Shown here piece by piece: positions 7,009 to 9,370 of a stretch of 9,370 nucleotides of DNA. Within the stretch, counting starts at the first letter, position 1, and every line of letters starts with the position of its first letter. The position numbers and the translations under genes were made by a program. The notes beneath the pieces were generated by a model. The model saw only the letters and a list, made by a program, of their open reading frames with translations. It made no database searches and was not told the origin of the DNA. Source of the stretch: Candidatus Omnitrophota bacterium (GTDB lineage: Bacteria > Omnitrophota > Gorgyraeia > Gygaellales > Profunditerraquicolaceae); the NCBI GenBank assembly GCA_028713875.1, contig JAQTNM010000043.1, positions 1-9,370 of the forward strand. Direction: 5' to 3'.

Positions 7009-8296
7009 CTATCACCCGGTTTCTCCCTTTTTGCTTGGCGGCATACATGGCCTTATCCGCCTTCATGATGATCTCTTCCTCATCCCCGGCATCCAGCGGG
7101 AAACTGGATACGCCGATAGATACGGTAATGCTGGCTTCTTTCCTGCGTAAAGTTATCCTGGTCTTTTCTATCTTCAGGCGCAGTTTCTCAGCCGCCTCCG
7201 AAGCCTTTTTCTTATCTATGTGCGGCAGGATTATGCAAAATTCTTCCCCTCCGAAACGGCTGGCGATAGCGCCATGCCCCTTGAAAGAATCGGTTATAGC
7301 CGCGCTTAATGTCCTTAAGACCATGTCTCCGGCGGTATGCCCGAAGGTATCATTGTAATTTTTGAAATTATCGATATCAATCATAAGAAGAGAAAAATAC
7401 GAATCTTGCCTTACGCTCCTTTTGAGCTCTTCTTTGAGACGGTCCAGGAAGTATCTTTTTGTATATAGGGAAGTCAGGCCGTCATGTATGGCCAGGTCCT
7501 GCGTCCTCTGAAAAAGCTCGCCGCTCTCAAGCGCCACTGCCCCCAGGTCGCAGATAGTCACCAGCAACCTTAAATCATCCAGGGAATAAAATCCGGGTTC
7601 GGGATTATCCAGCCGGAATAAACCCAAAAATTTATTCTCGCTTATAAAGGGAGCGCTTACAAGCGAAGAAATAGCCCTTGACTCCTGGGGCTCTATTTTC
7701 TCCAGATCAAAACGGAAATCCTCTTTGATGTTCTCCACCAATAGAGGGCTGGAATGTTTTAATACCCACAGGTCAAATATATCCCCTTCTTTAGACTTTA
7801 TGATCAGGCTGTTGTCTTCTTTCTTGGTCTTAAAAATACTTAATCTCTGGGTCCTGGGGTCAACCAGATATAAAATACATGTACCTTTGTTGTTAGCCAC
7901 TAAAGAATAGCCGATGTCAAGCAGGCTTTCCGCTATGGAATCCAGGATCAGGCTCTCGTTGACCTTTTCAATTATCTCCTTAAGGCTGTTGTAGCGTATG
8001 ATCTTTGCAAGCAGGGCGTCTTGAGCCACGGTATTTATCTTGACTTCGTCTTTTAGGATATTTATTTTTTCCTGGAGGTTCTGCATTTGCAGCTGGAGCT
8101 GATACTTTTTATTCAGGTTTTTATGGATGGAATGAGCGGCTATAAGCGTATTGGCGAGATAAAACATCAAGAGGGCTTTGCAGGAAAGAAGGTGCAGCCG
8201 GGCAGTCAGATAGACAGGCGCAGCGATATAAAAAAGAAGAAAAAGGACAAGGCAGCCAAAAGCCTTAGATAATCGTCTCTTCGGTATTTTTATCAA
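7001..8296 (-). CDS. Membrane GAF-GGDEF diguanylate cyclase lacking the I-site
   Basis: A c-di-GMP synthase of 431 residues. Two hydrophobic segments (about 12-32 and 36-54) form a hairpin anchor. A coiled coil follows (about 57-100), then a GAF-type sensor domain (about 105-262) and a GGDEF domain (about 264-429). HDGLTSLY (271-278) opens the GGDEF domain. Asp307, Asn315, Asp324 and Glu351 of GGEEF (349-353) keep the catalytic set. The position of the RxxD site holds GHGA (340-343) beside a one-residue insertion, so product inhibition through that site is not expected. The start is TTG at 8296, preceded by AAGGTG at 7 nt. A TGA lies just upstream in frame, and the next ATG (Met44) would remove the membrane hairpin. 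The gene overlaps the ABC ATPase gene by 32 nt and the next cyclase gene by 8 nt. Confidence 0.92.
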   Translation of the reverse strand: MIKIPKRRLSKAFGCLVLFLLFYIAAPVYLTARLHLLSCKALLMFYLANTLIAAHSIHKNLNKKYQLQLQMQNLQEKINILKDEVKINTVAQDALLAKIIRYNSLKEIIEKVNESLILDSIAESLLDIGYSLVANNKGTCILYLVDPRTQRLSIFKTKKEDNSLIIKSKEGDIFDLWVLKHSSPLLVENIKEDFRFDLEKIEPQESRAISSLVSAPFISENKFLGLFRLDNPEPGFYSLDDLRLLVTICDLGAVALESGELFQRTQDLAIHDGLTSLYTKRYFLDRLKEELKRSVRQDSYFSLLMIDIDNFKNYNDTFGHTAGDMVLRTLSAAITDSFKGHGAIASRFGGEEFCIILPHIDKKKASEAAEKLRLKIEKTRITLRRKEASITVSIGVSSFPLDAGDEEEIIMKADKAMYAAKQKGRNRVIDA

Positions 8297-9368
8297 AAAA
8301 GTGCACCTTGCTCATATCAAAGACTAGATCCATATCCTGATTTACCTGAGGCTTGTCGTGCGCGCCCACGCGGGCGATAAATGTGTGCTTGCCGGTATTC
8401 AGATAAAGATAGACTTCCGAACCCATGGGCTCAAACACCTCACAGGTAACCCTCACTATATTTTCGGGCGGAGCTTCGGAAACGAACAGCTTATCATAGA
8501 TATCTTCGGAACGGATGCCGAAAATGACTTCTTTGCCGATATAGGGCTGGAGGCTCTTATTCATATCTTCCACGATCTTTGTCTGTATATTGCCTTCGTT
8601 AAAGTATATGCGCCCGTCCTTCTTGATGATCCTGCCGGTCATGAAATTCATCGGCGGTGAGCCTATGAATCCGGCTACGAATTTATTCTTCGGCTGGTCA
8701 TAAATAGTTATGGGGTCTGCTACCTGTTGGATGACCCCGTCTTTGATCACGGCGATCCTGTCCCCCATCGTCATGGCTTCTGTCTGGTCGTGAGTGACAT
8801 AAATGATGGTCGTTTGCAGCCTGATGTGAAGCTTATGTATCTCGGTGCGCATCTGCACCCTTAATTTCGCATCCAGGTTGCTTAAAGGCTCGTCAAACAG
8901 GAAAACAAGCGGCTTTCGGACAATTGCCCTGCCTACGGCAACGCGCTGCCTCTCTCCTCCGGAGAGTTCTTTCGGTTTACGGTTAAGAAGGTGTTTTATG
9001 CTTAAGATGTCCGCGGCTTCATTGACCCTCTGGACGATCTCGTTCCTGGGATAATGCCTCAAGCGTAAGCCGAATGCCATATTCTCAAAGACAGTCATAT
9101 GCGGATAAAGCGCGTAATTCTGAAAGACCATGGCGATGTCGCGGTCTTTAGCCGGTATGTCATTAACCATCTTATCGCCGATGTATATATTACCCCCGCT
9201 TATCTCTTCAAGCCCGGCGATCATCCTTAAAGTGGTGGATTTATCGCATCCGGAAGGCCCTACCATGACCATGAATTCCTTGTTCTCAACCCCAAGGTTT
9301 ACGTTATCCACCACCTTGTTGCCGTTGGCAAAAACCTTGGACACATTTTGTAGACTTACCTGCGCCAT
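8265..9368 (-). CDS. MalK/UgpC/MsmX-type sugar ABC transporter ATP-binding protein, Walker A variant
   Basis: The energising subunit of a CUT1-type carbohydrate importer on the inner face of the membrane. It is 367 residues, the normal length. The domains are an ABC ATPase (1-235) and a C-terminal OB/TOBE regulatory domain (about 236-360). The Q-loop is VFQNYALYPH (81-90, Gln83), the signature LSGGERQRV (135-143), Walker B VFLFDEP (155-161, Asp159/Glu160), the D-loop SNLDAK (163-168), and the switch His193. The Walker A loop reads GPSGCDKST (37-45). Asp42 replaces the nearly invariant Gly before Lys43, a single G-to-A change (GGT to GAT at 9243-9245). All other motifs are intact, so the gene looks otherwise maintained. 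The ATG at 9368 is almost at the window edge, so its ribosome site and any permease neighbours are outside. The substrate cannot be told; RefSeq-style annotation would probably say UgpC. Confidence 0.93.
   Translation of the reverse strand: MAQVSLQNVSKVFANGNKVVDNVNLGVENKEFMVMVGPSGCDKSTTLRMIAGLEEISGGNIYIGDKMVNDIPAKDRDIAMVFQNYALYPHMTVFENMAFGLRLRHYPRNEIVQRVNEAADILSIKHLLNRKPKELSGGERQRVAVGRAIVRKPLVFLFDEPLSNLDAKLRVQMRTEIHKLHIRLQTTIIYVTHDQTEAMTMGDRIAVIKDGVIQQVADPITIYDQPKNKFVAGFIGSPPMNFMTGRIIKKDGRIYFNEGNIQTKIVEDMNKSLQPYIGKEVIFGIRSEDIYDKLFVSEAPPENIVRVTCEVFEPMGSEVYLYLNTGKHTFIARVGAHDKPQVNQDMDLVFDMSKVHFFDKNTEETII
8304..8309 (-). promoter_or_regulatory. Ribosome binding site deciding the TTG start of the GAF-GGDEF gene
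   Basis: AAGGTG on the minus strand, 7 nt before TTG at 8296, and lying inside the ABC ATPase coding region. Its spacing supports TTG as the true start over the downstream ATG at codon 44, which has no role in forming the first membrane segment. Confidence 0.6.
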
Positions 9369-9370
9369 AT

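Noticed and set aside
8290..8305. TTTTTTG run at the ATPase-cyclase overlap as a programmed frameshift site making a fusion protein
   Set aside because: The zero-frame codons do not form a proper slippery heptamer. The ATPase has a normal C-terminus and length, and a TTG start with its own ribosome site explains the overlap better.
8265..9368. ABC ATPase as a pseudogene because of the Walker A change
   Set aside because: The frame is complete with normal length, and all other functional motifs and the regulatory domain are intact. A single substitution is not enough to call it broken.

Overview
The window is a densely packed block of eight protein-coding genes, all on the minus strand, so transcription runs from position 9370 towards 1. 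An LptD-type protein (the outer-membrane LPS inserter) shows a diderm bacterium that makes LPS. The tight junctions, the mix of housekeeping sugar enzymes with envelope genes, and the style of the LptD C-terminus suggest an uncultivated Gram-negative lineage such as Omnitrophota or a relative. This is an impression only; no rRNA or other phylogenetic marker is present.

Layout in order of transcription. Block A is 9368-6010. It holds a MalK/UgpC-type sugar ABC transporter ATPase whose Walker A loop has Asp in place of the Gly before the catalytic Lys. Two membrane-anchored GGDEF diguanylate cyclases follow. The first starts at a TTG inside the end of the ATPase gene (32-nt overlap), and the second overlaps the first by 8 nt. 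A 102-nt intergenic segment (5908-6009) comes next. It contains a perfect 14-bp inverted repeat and a candidate promoter placed so close to the next ATG that the transcript may be almost leaderless. Block B is 5907-1. It holds a ROK-family sugar kinase (probably glucokinase), a small transaldolase of the TalC/FSA family, LptD, UDP-glucose 6-dehydrogenase, and the first 264 residues of a WbpA-type UDP-N-acetylglucosamine 6-dehydrogenase that runs off the window. Junctions in block B are +2, +2, +44 and -4 nt. There is no gene-free stretch longer than 102 nt.

How the genes may work together (inference): the ROK kinase and transaldolase feed hexose-phosphate and sedoheptulose-phosphate pools. 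The two nucleotide-sugar dehydrogenases turn UDP-glucose and UDP-GlcNAc into acidic sugar donors for surface glycans. LptD exports finished LPS. Block A could couple sugar import to c-di-GMP signalling. One cyclase keeps the RxxD product-inhibition site and the other has lost it.

No new mobile element, defence system, RNA gene or CRISPR array was found. The most notable points are the Walker A substitution, the paired cyclases with opposite I-site status, and the inverted repeat/promoter segment.
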